Source of the DNA: Bryobacterales bacterium
Lineage (GTDB): Bacteria > Acidobacteriota > Terriglobia > Bryobacterales > Bryobacteraceae
Length of the DNA: 64,000 nt
Direction of reading: 5' to 3'
Assembly: GCA_003135055.1 (NCBI GenBank)
Contig: PLDF01000373.1
Span: forward strand, 28,644-92,643
Of this stretch, positions 8,835 through 17,188 are shown in pieces; position 1 is the first letter of the stretch; each line of letters opens with the position of its first letter. The notes beneath the pieces are model-generated. The model ran no database searches, was not told where the DNA came from, and saw nothing but the letters and a program-made list of their open reading frames with translations. Both the position numbers and the translations under genes were made by a program.

Positions 8835-9093
8835 CCCCGCCTATCGGGCACCTCGCTTCTAATCTAAGCAGCCCCGGCGCGGCGCCTGGCGCAACCGTCT
8901 CCGAAGATCGCCGCCGTTACCGTGCGCTTCGGGTTGCGCTCTAACCGGCATCGCTGCGATACGCGGCAAGACCGGCCGGTGTGCTTGGCCTCACGTGCCG
9001 GCGCCCGGCTTCACGGCGCGGCGCGGAAGCTGGCTGGTATACTCAATCGCAGAGACAAGACCAACGGAAATTCCGGTCGATGTCGAGGGTCCC

Positions 9094-9858
9094 ATGAACA
9101 GCGGCCGTCATTTTCCCATTCGGTCCTTTGCCGGGTCCGTGGTGCTGGTCGCAGTCGCCGCCGCCAGCGTCTATCTGTCGTATGAACTGGTCGTTGAGCC
9201 GCGGCGGGCGCTGCAGAACCAGATCCTCGAGCAGAAAGGGACCATTCTCAAGCTCGAGCAAGACAAGCAGCGGCTCGAAGCCTACCTGACGATTCTGAAG
9301 CACATCGACCGCCGCGCGCGCGTGGAGGTTCTTCGGCAAGTGAAGGACCCGCAGGGCGTCCTGCAAACCACGATCAGGTTCACCGAGGTTGACGACGCCG
9401 GCAAGCCGATCGATGTCTCTCGCGAGCTGACTCTGCCGGGGCAGGAAGTCTATTTTGACACCCTGGTGATCAAGTTCGACGACCACTTCATCGAGCAGAG
9501 CGACCCTGTCAAGGGCGGGGCGCTTATGGTGTTTCGCCGGGTCTTCTCCAGCACCATGCGGCCCGAAGATGGCTTCGTCATCGATAAGGAGGGCCAGGCC
9601 CCCGACGTCTACGCGGAGCGGCACGCGGCCAGCGACTTCGAGAAGGAGATCTGGAAACGCTTCTGGGACCTTGCCAACGACGAGAAGCTGGCGAAGGAGC
9701 GCGGCGTGCGGGCTATCCACGGCGACGCGCCCTCCATGCGTCTGGAGCCCGACCGGGTATACGAAATCTGCCTGAGGTCAACCGGAGAAGTCATCATCAC
9801 GCCCGGAACGCGGATGGCGCCGCCGCCAACGAATCCGCCGTCGCAAACGAATCAGTAG
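9094..9858 (+). CDS. Membrane-anchored coiled-coil protein of unknown function
   Basis: 254 residues from MNSGRHFPIRSF; GAGGG precedes ATG 9094, and the ORF-track start at 8995 adds an unlikely leader. One transmembrane helix (about residues 10-28, 'FAGSVVLVAVAAASVYLSYEL') is followed by a heptad-rich coiled coil ('LQNQILEQKGTILKLEQDKQRLEAYLTILKHI'). The rest is a soluble domain with 'ELTLPGQEVYFDTLVIKFDD'. The tail is Pro-rich (PPPTNPPSQTNQ). The topology is that of a single-pass periplasmic protein. I do not recognise the family. Confidence 0.7.
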   Translation: MNSGRHFPIRSFAGSVVLVAVAAASVYLSYELVVEPRRALQNQILEQKGTILKLEQDKQRLEAYLTILKHIDRRARVEVLRQVKDPQGVLQTTIRFTEVDDAGKPIDVSRELTLPGQEVYFDTLVIKFDDHFIEQSDPVKGGALMVFRRVFSSTMRPEDGFVIDKEGQAPDVYAERHAASDFEKEIWKRFWDLANDEKLAKERGVRAIHGDAPSMRLEPDRVYEICLRSTGEVIITPGTRMAPPPTNPPSQTNQ

Positions 9859-9870
9859 AGCACGCCCCCA

Positions 9871-9900
9871 TTGGCCGGATCGACCGCTAAGAGTTATAAT
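9871..9900 (+). promoter_or_regulatory. Possible sigma-70 promoter
   Basis: TTGGCC, an 18-base spacer, then a perfect TATAAT, just after the stop of the 9094 gene. The next gene starts 315 bp downstream, so this could serve a long leader for the dehydrogenase operon or a small RNA. A GGAGG at about 9941 has no ORF behind it. Confidence 0.35.
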
Positions 9901-10214
9901 CCCTTGTGGGCAGGAAACCGAACGTGGAATCCGGTCTTTTTGGAGGTTCGCATAACTGAGTGGCAACCGGCGTGGGACGGGTGCTTAATCGTTGCCGGGA
10001 AAGGCCGGCTTAAAATGACCGCTTACTGACGTGCGCGGCTCCGTGACTAACTGCAAACCATACAGAGCGCGGCCGTGAGCGAGCGGTATTTCGTGGCCGG
10101 CGAGAAACCGAAAACGTGTAGGAGCCCATGCGGGGCGGCTGCCAACCGCCGCTGTCAGAGTATCGGCGGGCCTCGATAATCGATTAAACTAACTGCTTAC
10201 GCACAGTGGACTTC
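9901..10214. other. Intergenic leader region before the sugar operon
   Basis: No gene seen. It contains the family A copy at 10021-10086 and a GGCGG-CTGCCAA-CCGCC hairpin at 10134-10150, related to the hairpins at 3902. The remaining sequence has no recognisable motif. Confidence 0.5.
10021..10086 (-). repeat. Family A palindromic repeat, copy 2 (interrupted)
   Basis: GCTTACTGACGTGCGCGGCTCCG matches the minus-strand half of copy 1. The other half, GCGGCCGTGAGCGAGCGG, is separated from it by about 25 unrelated bases instead of a short loop. This copy therefore looks degraded or interrupted. Confidence 0.65.
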
Positions 10215-11249
10215 ATGACTGGTCTCGTCAACTACTCTAAGGATGCCCGCTCAGTCGAGCTGCGGGAATTACCCGTTCCCGAAATCGGCGAGGAGGATGT
10301 TCTCTTTTCCGTGCAGGCGGTGGGCGTCTGCGGCAGCGATCTGCATCAATATATGGGCACCCAGAGCTGGCCGGTGAATTTTCCGGTGGTGCTGGGCCAC
10401 GAATTCGCCGGCATCGTCGCGAAAAGCGGCAGCCGCGTGCGGGGCTTCAAGGAAGGCGACCGCGTGGTCAGCGAAACCGCGGCGGTGCTTCCCTCCGACT
10501 CGGCTTTCATCCGGCAGGGACTCTACAATCTCGACCCCAAGCGGGCCGGGTTCGGTTACGGAGTCAACGGCGCCATGGCTCCGTTTGTCCGCGTTCCTGC
10601 ACGATGCCTGCATCACGTTCCCAACTCGCTGGCCCTTGAGAAGGCGGCGCTGACGGAGCCGTGCTGCGTGGCCTTTAATGCGGTTTGCGTCAACTCGCGC
10701 ATCCGTCCCGGCGACACGGTGGCGGTGATTGGCCCGGGCCCGATCGGCCTGCTCTGCGCGCTCATGGCCAAACTGGCGGGAGCCGGGCATCTGGTGGTCG
10801 TCGGCATCCCCGTCGACGCCGGGCGGCTCGAGGTAGCCCGCAAGATCGGAGCTGAGACCATCCTCGGCGCGCAGTCTGAAAATATCCAGGAATGGGTGAA
10901 AGATTTTGGCGATGGCTATGGCCTCGACCTGGTGATCGACGCGGCAGGCGTGTCTGCGTCGCTCAAGCTGGCGCTCGACATCGTCCGCCCCGCGGGACAA
11001 ATCACCAAGGTTGGATGGGGACCGCAGCCGCTCAATTTTTCCCTGGACCCGCTGGTGCAAAAGGCAGTCACGCTGCAGGGCAGCTTCTCGCATAACTGGC
11101 CGATTTGGGAGAAAGTCATTTCGTTGCTGGCTAGCCGGAGGATCGATCTCGATCTGGTTCTTAACCGGGTCTCGCCGCTTGACGAATGGCACGAAGCGTT
11201 TGAGGAAATGCACGCCGGCCGGATCGTCAAGGCAGTCCTCAAACCCTGA
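10215..11249 (+). CDS. Zn-dependent medium-chain alcohol/polyol dehydrogenase
   Basis: 344 residues from MTGLVNYSKDARSVELRE (GTG 10206 is an alternative). Catalytic zinc features of MDR enzymes are present: 'VGVCGSDLHQY' near residue 38 and 'GHEFAGIV' near 62. The Rossmann motif is 'VAVIGPGPIGLLCA' near 173. The four-cysteine structural-zinc loop normally found after 'GDRVVSET' is missing; that stretch reads AAVLPSDSAFIRQGLYNLD. The closest types are sorbitol/L-idonate/galactitol dehydrogenases, so it probably oxidises a sugar alcohol or sugar acid hydroxyl with NAD(P). It starts a run of sugar genes reaching 13125. Confidence 0.85.
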   Translation: MTGLVNYSKDARSVELRELPVPEIGEEDVLFSVQAVGVCGSDLHQYMGTQSWPVNFPVVLGHEFAGIVAKSGSRVRGFKEGDRVVSETAAVLPSDSAFIRQGLYNLDPKRAGFGYGVNGAMAPFVRVPARCLHHVPNSLALEKAALTEPCCVAFNAVCVNSRIRPGDTVAVIGPGPIGLLCALMAKLAGAGHLVVVGIPVDAGRLEVARKIGAETILGAQSENIQEWVKDFGDGYGLDLVIDAAGVSASLKLALDIVRPAGQITKVGWGPQPLNFSLDPLVQKAVTLQGSFSHNWPIWEKVISLLASRRIDLDLVLNRVSPLDEWHEAFEEMHAGRIVKAVLKP

Positions 11250-11283
11250 CTCATGGTGCGCTTGCGAGAGCCCCCGATCTGAT

Positions 11284-11448
11284 ATGCGGCTGAAGAACAG
11301 AATAACTCCAGTGACGGGTTCCACCACCGGCATCGGCGTGGACATGGCGCGAGTCTTGGTCCGCGAGGGCGCGCAAGCCGTCGGCATGGTGGGAGTGACT
11401 GTGGCGGCGCGCCTTATCGCCAAAACCGGCCCGCCAAGGCAGACATGA
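11284..11448 (+). pseudogene. Truncated short-chain dehydrogenase (SDR) remnant
   Basis: A 54-codon ORF reads MRLKNRITPVTGSTTGIGVD, which is the N-terminal Rossmann start of an SDR (normally K-VAIVTGSTTGIG, with the TGxxxGIG cofactor motif). After about residue 35 the match is lost and the ORF ends at TGA 11446. A full SDR needs about 250 residues and has YxxxK, absent here. The TGA overlaps the ATG of the next gene (ATGA). Either a deletion removed about 200 codons, or the stub survives because it couples translation of the isomerase. Confidence 0.7.
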
Positions 11449-12329
11449 AACCAAAACTAGCCGCCTTCCCGAAGTGTTACATGGACGATCTTTGCGTGCA
11501 TCGCACCATGACGCTTTTTGAGTGGATCGATCTGGCCGCCACGCTCGGCGTCCAGGGGCTCGAATTCTACGCGGGTTTTCTCGAAGACGACGACGCGTTC
11601 CTGAAAAAAGCCAAGGCGGCGCTGGAGAATCACGGTCTGGAAATGCCGATGCTCTGCTGCTCGCCCGATTTCACGCAGCCCGACCCTGCAAAACTGCAAG
11701 CGGAGATCGAGCGTGAAAAACGGATGATCGAAATCGCCGCGTTTTTCGGCGGGCGGTTTTGCCGCGTGCTCTCCGGCCAGCGGCGGCCCGAGCTGACGCG
11801 CGCGGCAGGCGTGACGCAGGTCGTGCGGGTCATCAAAAGTCTTCTGCCCTTCGCGGAAAAGCATGGCGTCGTCCTGACCATGGAGAACCATTACAAGGAT
11901 AACTACTGGCAGTATCCCGAGTTCGCGCAAAAGATGGATGTGTTCGTAGAGATCGTCGACCAGATCGACTCGCCCTGGTTCGGAGTCAACTACGACCCCT
12001 CGAACACGATTCTGGCCGGCGAGGACCCGCTGGTTCTCCTCGACCGGGTGAAGCGCCGCGTGGTTTCGATGCACGCCAGCGACCGCTATCTCAAGAGCGG
12101 CACTATCGAGGACTTGCGGAAAGAAGAAGACTCCATCGGTTACGCCAGCCGACTCTCTCATGGCGTTGTCGGGAAAGGGATGAACGACTACGACGCGATT
12201 TTCTCCACTCTCAACGCGGTCGGATTCCAATCGTGGATTTCTATCGAAGACGGCATGAACGGCATGGGCGACTTGCGGGAATCGGTCCGTTTTCTGAAGA
12301 CGAAAATCGACCTCCACTTTGCCGAGTGA
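11445..12329 (+). CDS. Sugar phosphate isomerase/epimerase (xylose isomerase-like TIM barrel)
   Basis: 294 residues, standard for the AP-endonuclease-2/IolE-type family. The barrel metal ligands look present: 'TMENHYKDN' (Glu), 'FGVNYDPSNT' (Asp), 'VVSMHASDRY' (His) and a late 'SWISIEDGMNG' (Glu). It likely interconverts a keto sugar or keto-acid substrate with a divalent metal in the cytoplasm. Its ATG overlaps the stop of the SDR remnant. A decarboxylase-type gene follows 76 bp downstream, so it probably belongs to the same catabolic route. The substrate is unknown. Confidence 0.85.
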   Translation: MKPKLAAFPKCYMDDLCVHRTMTLFEWIDLAATLGVQGLEFYAGFLEDDDAFLKKAKAALENHGLEMPMLCCSPDFTQPDPAKLQAEIEREKRMIEIAAFFGGRFCRVLSGQRRPELTRAAGVTQVVRVIKSLLPFAEKHGVVLTMENHYKDNYWQYPEFAQKMDVFVEIVDQIDSPWFGVNYDPSNTILAGEDPLVLLDRVKRRVVSMHASDRYLKSGTIEDLRKEEDSIGYASRLSHGVVGKGMNDYDAIFSTLNAVGFQSWISIEDGMNGMGDLRESVRFLKTKIDLHFAE

Positions 12330-12405
12330 CATCCCGTGGCACAATAGGCAACGTGCCGCTCACTCGGACCGCGCCTCGCAACTGGGGCGCGCTCTAAAAA
12401 TCGTC

Positions 12406-13125
12406 ATGAAAACCATCGTCCAAATCTCACTCGATCTCACTTCCATACCCGAGGCGCTCGAAACCGCGCGCCTTGCCATCCGTTGCGGAGTCGATTGGCT
12501 CGAAGCCGGAACTCCCCTCATCATTGCCGAAGGCATGAACGGCGTCCGCGCCCTGCGCGCCGAATTCCCAACCGTCCCCATCGTCGCCGACTTGAAGACC
12601 ATGGACGGCGGGTGGCTCGAGGCCGAAATGATGGCCAAGGCCGGCGCCACCCATGTCGTCGTCATGGAACGCGCTCACCCCGAAACCGTCAAGATGGTTG
12701 TCCGCGCGGGCAAAGATCTCGGAGTAAGCGTCATGGGCGACAACCTCGCCGCCGAAGACATGGTCGCGGCTGCGCGCAGACTGGAAGATCTCGGTTGCGA
12801 TTTCGTCGTCCATCACATCGGCTACGATGAGCGCCGCGGCCTGGCCGCTTCCGGTAAGCCTTACCCGAGCCCGCTCGATCGATTGCGTGAGGTAGTTGCC
12901 GCTGTCCAGGTTCCCGTTCAGGCCGTCGGCGGCCTCTCTATCGAGCAGGCGGTGCGCACGCCGGAATATGGCGCTCCGCTGGTTGTCCTGGGCGCGCCTC
13001 TCACCATCGACGCCGATTCCTTCAAGACCGCATCCGGGAACCTCGAGGACAAGCTCCGCATGGTCTGCGACCGCATCCATGCCTATGGCGACATAGCCAA
13101 AGGTGAGAGACGGCTTTCCCACTAA
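12406..13125 (+). CDS. HPS/KGPDC-type orotidine-decarboxylase superfamily enzyme
   Basis: 239 residues from MKTIVQISLDLTSIPEAL; the ORF-track start at 12319 overlaps the previous gene and is rejected. 'VADLKTMDGGWLEAEMMAKAGA' near residue 64 carries the D-x-K-x-x-D active-site motif of 3-hexulose-6-phosphate synthase and 3-keto-L-gulonate-6-phosphate decarboxylase. 'GDNLAAEDMVAAARRLEDLGCD' and 'QAVGGLSIEQA' fit the later barrel strands. It would cleave or decarboxylate a 3-keto sugar acid phosphate, or condense formaldehyde with Ru5P. No hexuloisomerase or kinase is adjacent. With the dehydrogenase and isomerase upstream, sugar-acid breakdown is more likely than formaldehyde fixation. Confidence 0.82.
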   Translation: MKTIVQISLDLTSIPEALETARLAIRCGVDWLEAGTPLIIAEGMNGVRALRAEFPTVPIVADLKTMDGGWLEAEMMAKAGATHVVVMERAHPETVKMVVRAGKDLGVSVMGDNLAAEDMVAAARRLEDLGCDFVVHHIGYDERRGLAASGKPYPSPLDRLREVVAAVQVPVQAVGGLSIEQAVRTPEYGAPLVVLGAPLTIDADSFKTASGNLEDKLRMVCDRIHAYGDIAKGERRLSH

Positions 13126-13436
13126 GAATCCGGTAAGATCGCGCAGGCTTGCGCGGTAACTGCAAGTATGTTCGTGCGGCCCCTGGCTGAGGACCTAAGA
13201 CGCCCAGACCGGCGCGCAAACCCGCGCTGATTCATGACGCCATCGAATCGCTTGCAAAACCAGCGGCAAGCGGCGCGGCTTACTGGGGTTGAGCCGGCAG
13301 GGGCCGATCGATAAGCTTAAGCGCCATTCGCTGGGCGCTGAACTAGCCCCCGGCGACAGGCCGGGAGGCCCGTCGTATGCGGCCGGCGAGTCGGTCTTCG
13401 CGAAATACGAGATCGTGTCGGCGCCCCGCTCAAACG
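13126..13436. other. 311-bp intergenic region with a family B palindrome
   Basis: No gene seen between the decarboxylase and the end of galK. It contains a family B palindrome at 13355-13374, and a second copy overlaps the galK 3' end at 13449. A short stem CGCGC-AGGCTT-GCGCG lies at about 13140, without a T-tract. Confidence 0.5.
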
Positions 13437-13468
13437 CTAAACCCCGGCGACAGGCCGGGAGGCCTGTC
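13355..13468. repeat. Family B palindromes (GACAGGCCGGGAGGCCTGTC), two copies
   Basis: Copy 1 at 13355-13374 reads GACAGGCCGGGAGGCCCGTC, with one mismatch in the stem. Copy 2 at 13449-13468 reads GACAGGCCGGGAGGCCTGTC and is almost perfectly self-complementary. Both are preceded by CCCCGGC. Copy 2 lies inside the galactokinase reading frame and encodes its C-terminal tail. Confidence 0.85.
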
Positions 13469-14588
13469 GCACAAGCGCGCCGGGGCCGGGCTCGGCATGG
13501 ATGATGTGGCTGGGGTCGCCGGCATAAAAACGGCCGGTCAGGCGCCGCGCCACGCTGGCTGCTTCGGCCTTTGAACAGAAGATCAGCGCGCATCCGCCGA
13601 AGCCCGCGCCGGTCAACCGCGCGCCCGTCGCGCCCGATTCCATGGCGGTATCGACCAAGCGGTCGAGCGCTTCGCAGCTCACCTTCAGGCAATCGCGGAG
13701 GCTGGCGTGCGATTCCCGCAGCAGGCGGCCGAAGGCTTCGGCATCGCCGCGCTCCATCGCCTCCACTGCCGCGTGGACGCGCGCCGATTCGCCGGCCACG
13801 TGCGCGGCTGCGCCGGGGCCGTTGCGCGCTGCGTTATATCGTTCGCGGGCCGCGCCCGATTTTTCCGCGCGCACCAGGCTGTCCGCGGCGAGGAACGTCC
13901 AATCCGGCGGAATGGGCACGTGGCGCACCGCGAGTGGACGAAAACCGACCAGCGACGCGCAGCCTTCCTTTGACGCCAACGCGGCCGCGTGATCCATACC
14001 GCCTCCGCGGGTTCCCACGAAGCGCTCGCCTTCGGGAAGGATCTCCATTAATTCCTCGAAAGTTGCGGTCCAACTGTTGGCTTGCAGCAGCGCCAGCGCG
14101 AACGCCACGATGAGGGCGGAAGAGGAGGATAAGCCGGCGGCGGCGGGTAAGTCCGAGGTGACTACTGCATCGATGCCCGCGCCCACGCCCCACTTGCGCG
14201 ATACAGCCAGCGCCGCCGCGCGGAGGTAGTTCTCCCAATCTCCCGCGGTCACGGGAGTCAAGCCGCTGCGCCACTCGAACTGCCGGGGGGCGTATGCGCC
14301 GCGGGCGGTCTCTGGCGGGAAACGGCGTGGGGCGTGGCTCGGCTCTGGGCCTGGGCTTGGCTTATGGCCTGGCTCATCGATTGAGCGTGCCTGGGCGGTT
14401 ACGGATCTCTCGTCGCAGGCCATGGGCCCGCGCCACTGGGATTCGACGCGGATCAGGCGGTCGCAACGGCGCTCGAACGACACGTCGATACGCTGGCGCA
14501 ATGCCATCGGCAAGACGGGCAGGCCGTGATAGTCGATGTGCTCTCCGATCAGATTGACGCGGCCCGGCGCCCACACGTGCTCTTGCAT
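13437..14588 (-). CDS. galK: Galactokinase (GHMP kinase)
   Basis: 383 residues. Three GHMP motifs are intact: 'PGRVNLIGEHIDYHG' at residue 8 (galactokinase signature), 'LPAAAGLSSSSALIVA' near 150 (ATP loop) and 'GARLTGAGFGGCALIF' near 335. It phosphorylates galactose to Gal-1-P in the Leloir pathway; no galT or galE is adjacent. Two oddities are visible. A Pro/Arg-rich insert of about 45 residues (around residues 60-105, 'HKPSPGPEPSHAPRRF') is not part of the usual fold. The last residues, VRQASRPVAGV, are encoded by a family B palindrome, so a repeat insertion has replaced the native C-terminus. It is divergent from the 14618 gene. Confidence 0.88.
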   Translation of the reverse strand: MQEHVWAPGRVNLIGEHIDYHGLPVLPMALRQRIDVSFERRCDRLIRVESQWRGPMACDERSVTAQARSIDEPGHKPSPGPEPSHAPRRFPPETARGAYAPRQFEWRSGLTPVTAGDWENYLRAAALAVSRKWGVGAGIDAVVTSDLPAAAGLSSSSALIVAFALALLQANSWTATFEELMEILPEGERFVGTRGGGMDHAAALASKEGCASLVGFRPLAVRHVPIPPDWTFLAADSLVRAEKSGAARERYNAARNGPGAAAHVAGESARVHAAVEAMERGDAEAFGRLLRESHASLRDCLKVSCEALDRLVDTAMESGATGARLTGAGFGGCALIFCSKAEAASVARRLTGRFYAGDPSHIIHAEPGPGALVRQASRPVAGV

Positions 14589-14617
14589 TTCCGCTCGCTC
14601 CCGATCACGATACCACT

Positions 14618-15589
14618 ATGAGCTATTCGCGCCTGCCGCTGCTTTCCGCCGTTTGCGTCGCTACTATCACCGCCGCGCAAATGCCATCGCCCGCGCTGCT
14701 GGTGCTGAACAAAGAAGGCACGCTGGCCATTGTCAACCCCGCCAACAAGCGGATTGTCGCGACGGTGCGCGTGGGCGATACGCCGCACGAGGCAGCCGCT
14801 TCCACCGATGGCAAGCTGGCTTTCGTCAGCAACTATGGAGGGTCGACGCCAGGCAACACTCTCTCCGTGATCGATCTGGCGGCGCAAAAGGAGATTCATC
14901 GCGTCGATCTGGGCCCGCTGCGGCGTCCACACGGGCTTGCCTACGCCGATGGGAAGCTCTACTTCACGTGCGAAGTGAACAAGCTGATTGCACGGTACGA
15001 CCCCGCCACGAACCAGATCGATATGCTGCTGGGGACCGGTCAGGATACGACTCACATGGTGGAGCTCAACAACGACGCGAGCCAGATCTACACGGCCAAC
15101 ATCGGCTCCAACACAGTCACGATCGTCAACCGCACGGGCGCGATGAACTGGCAGGAGACGGCGATTGCGGTGGGCAAAGGGCCCGAGGGGTTCGACGTCA
15201 CGCCCGATGGCAAGGAACTTTGGGCGGCGGGGTCGCGCGATGGCAGCGTGTCCATTATCGACATCTTCGCTAAGCGAGTCACGCATACGTTCAACGTGCA
15301 GACCAGGCGATCGAACCGCCTGCGCTTCACGCCCGACGGACGGCTGGCGCTGATTTCCGATTCGGATGCGGGGGAGTTGCTGGTGCTGGAACGCGCAACG
15401 CGCAGAGAGCTGAAGCGGGTCAGACTGGGGAAAGAGCCGGCGGGGATTCTGATCGTTCCGGATAGCTCCCGGGCTTACGTGGCGGTGACGGGCGACAACA
15501 ACGTCGCGGCGATCGACTTGAAGACGCTGGAGCTGGTGGACCGGGTATCGACGGGAATCGGTCCGGATGGGATGGCTTGGGTGAAGTAG
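14618..15589 (+). CDS. Secreted YVTN-type beta-propeller protein
   Basis: 323 residues. An N-terminal signal peptide (MSYSRLPLLSAVCVATITAAQ) is followed by seven-bladed-type repeats: 'LVLNKEGTLAIVNPANKRIVATVRVGDTPHEAAASTDGK', 'YTANIGSNTVTIVNRTG', 'DVTPDGKELWAAGSRDGSVSIIDI' and 'YVAVTGDNNVAAIDLKTLELV'. These match YVTN/lactonase-like surface-layer propellers. It acts outside the cytoplasm, probably in binding; the catalytic residues of a lactonase cannot be confirmed. It starts 29 bp from galK in the opposite direction. Confidence 0.85.
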   Translation: MSYSRLPLLSAVCVATITAAQMPSPALLVLNKEGTLAIVNPANKRIVATVRVGDTPHEAAASTDGKLAFVSNYGGSTPGNTLSVIDLAAQKEIHRVDLGPLRRPHGLAYADGKLYFTCEVNKLIARYDPATNQIDMLLGTGQDTTHMVELNNDASQIYTANIGSNTVTIVNRTGAMNWQETAIAVGKGPEGFDVTPDGKELWAAGSRDGSVSIIDIFAKRVTHTFNVQTRRSNRLRFTPDGRLALISDSDAGELLVLERATRRELKRVRLGKEPAGILIVPDSSRAYVAVTGDNNVAAIDLKTLELVDRVSTGIGPDGMAWVK

Positions 15590-15724
15590 CGCGGAGGCGG
15601 ACACGCGGCCTGGAACACGGCAGGCCATGGGCCCACCCCACAAAGACAAAAGGCGACTGTTCCGCGTCTTCGCGCGGATTCAGCCGCCAAGATGCAAAGC
15701 CGGCGCAACGGCCGGTTGATTCTA

Positions 15725-16117
15725 CTAGGTGGTAGCGCGCTTCGCGGTTACCGTCTGAGGCGTGGGCTCCCCGCCGCCACGGCCTGGGCGCGTGAAATCG
15801 ATCTTCATGCTGTCGCCGGAATCGTTCACGATGCCCTTGTATGGGGTCACAACGTCGTTGCCACCCATACTGCGCTTCACGCTGAACGAAATCGAGTTGC
15901 CGTCCACATGGCCGTCGGAAATTTCCACGGGTCCGCCGCGCCCGCCGTCCAGGGTTCCGCTGAGCTTGCCTCCGTCAACCTTCAAAACCAGCGTCGAGGT
16001 GGTCGCACCGTTTCGACCCTGTTGTTCCCAAGTCCATTTGCCACTGACGTCGGCCGCCATAACGGCAAAAGTCAGGACGCACAAAATCGCAATTACAAAA
16101 AGCAGCTTTTTGGTCAT
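15725..16117 (-). CDS. Small secreted 'ADVSGKW' protein of unknown function
   Basis: 130 residues with a signal peptide (MTKKLLFVIAILCVLTFAVMAA) and mature start ADVSGKWTWEQQG. The mature part is Gly-rich and strand-rich: 'STLVLKVDGGKLSGTLDGGRGG', then 'EISDGHVDGNSISFSV'. Such lipocalin-like secreted proteins are common in Acidobacteriota. No ligand is known. The gene is monocistronic, and its promoter region faces the GT2 gene at 16178. Confidence 0.75.
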   Translation of the reverse strand: MTKKLLFVIAILCVLTFAVMAADVSGKWTWEQQGRNGATTSTLVLKVDGGKLSGTLDGGRGGPVEISDGHVDGNSISFSVKRSMGGNDVVTPYKGIVNDSGDSMKIDFTRPGRGGGEPTPQTVTAKRATT

Positions 16118-16177
16118 AGTGTTGGTTTAGGCGTAACCTCCACAACGGATGTTACCACCATGGGGGTAGAATAGACT

Positions 16178-17188
16178 TTGCCGGAAATCCGTGTCTCCGT
16201 TATAATTCCTACACTTTCAGCGGATTTGAGGCTGTCGGAATGTCTGCAATCGCTCAGTTTGCAATCCCGGAGCGACTTCGAAGTGATCGTGATAGACAAT
16301 AGCGGCCAAGGTCTGGTTCGCCGGAACGGTCTGGCGGTGGACGCCCGGGTGATCGAAAACACACGCAACGCCGGTTTTGGCGAGGCCGTTAACCAGGGGC
16401 TGCGCGCCTCCGCCGCCCCCTACCTGGCAACGCTCAACGACGACGCGGTTCCGCGGCCGAACTGGCTGGATGCCCTGCTGGAGGCGATCGAGCGGCGGCC
16501 GGATGTGGGCATGTGCGCTTCGCAAGTCCGGCTTTTCGGCGAAGACATGCTCGATTCCGCGGGGATGCTGATTGCCCGGGACGCCAGCAGCAAACAGCGC
16601 GGCCATGGGCGGCCGCCGGCGGATTTCCCCGTGGCGGAAGAGACGCTTTTCCCCAGCGGATCGGCCGCACTCTACCGCCGCGCCCTGCTGGAAGAGACCG
16701 GCGGATTCGACCCCGGCTTTTTCCTCTATTGCGAGGACACCGATCTCGGCCTGCGCGCCCGATGGGCCGGGTGGAAGTGCCTGTACGTTCCGGAAGCCGT
16801 GGTGGAGCATCACTATTCCTATTCGGCCGGGCGCGCTTCGCCCGTGAAAGCTTACTACGTGGAACGTAATCGCTTGTTCGTGCTGGCGAAGAATTTTCCG
16901 GCGGGAATGCTGCTTGCGGCGCCGTTCGCGGCGCTGGCGCGCTATTTATGGCACGCCTGGTATCTGCTGCAGGGCCGTGGCAGCGCGGCCCGTTTCCGCG
17001 CCGAAGGCAATGCCGGTCCCAAGATGCTCTGGTACGTTGTGCGCGCTCATGCCGCGCTGCTGGGGGCGCTGCCGCGGCTGTGGCGGCAGCGGCGGCAGAT
17101 TCGCGCCCGCGCCAAAATCACCCCGGCGGTGTTCCGGCATCTTGTGCGCAGCCATTCCATTAGCGCCAGAAGGGTCGCCGCGCTGTGA
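16178..17188 (+). CDS. Family 2 glycosyltransferase (rhamnosyltransferase-like)
   Basis: 336 residues from a TTG start; no ATG is available because TAG closes the frame just upstream. GT-A features run in order: 'VSVIIPTLSADLRLSECLQSL', 'FEVIVIDNSGQG', 'YLATLNDDAVPRPNWLDALL' (DxD-like metal site, near residue 90) and 'GGFDPGFFLYCEDTDLGLRARWAGW' (acceptor motif ED near 190). The C-terminus has a hydrophobic stretch ('AGMLLAAPFAALARYLWHAWYLL') that may associate with the membrane. It likely adds a deoxyhexose or similar sugar to a surface glycan. It opens the glycosylation cluster and overlaps the next gene (GTGA). Confidence 0.87.
   Translation: MPEIRVSVIIPTLSADLRLSECLQSLSLQSRSDFEVIVIDNSGQGLVRRNGLAVDARVIENTRNAGFGEAVNQGLRASAAPYLATLNDDAVPRPNWLDALLEAIERRPDVGMCASQVRLFGEDMLDSAGMLIARDASSKQRGHGRPPADFPVAEETLFPSGSAALYRRALLEETGGFDPGFFLYCEDTDLGLRARWAGWKCLYVPEAVVEHHYSYSAGRASPVKAYYVERNRLFVLAKNFPAGMLLAAPFAALARYLWHAWYLLQGRGSAARFRAEGNAGPKMLWYVVRAHAALLGALPRLWRQRRQIRARAKITPAVFRHLVRSHSISARRVAAL

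Noticed and set aside
13571-14113. Plus-strand ORFs over galK
   Set aside because: Arg/Pro-rich shadows of galactokinase on the other strand.
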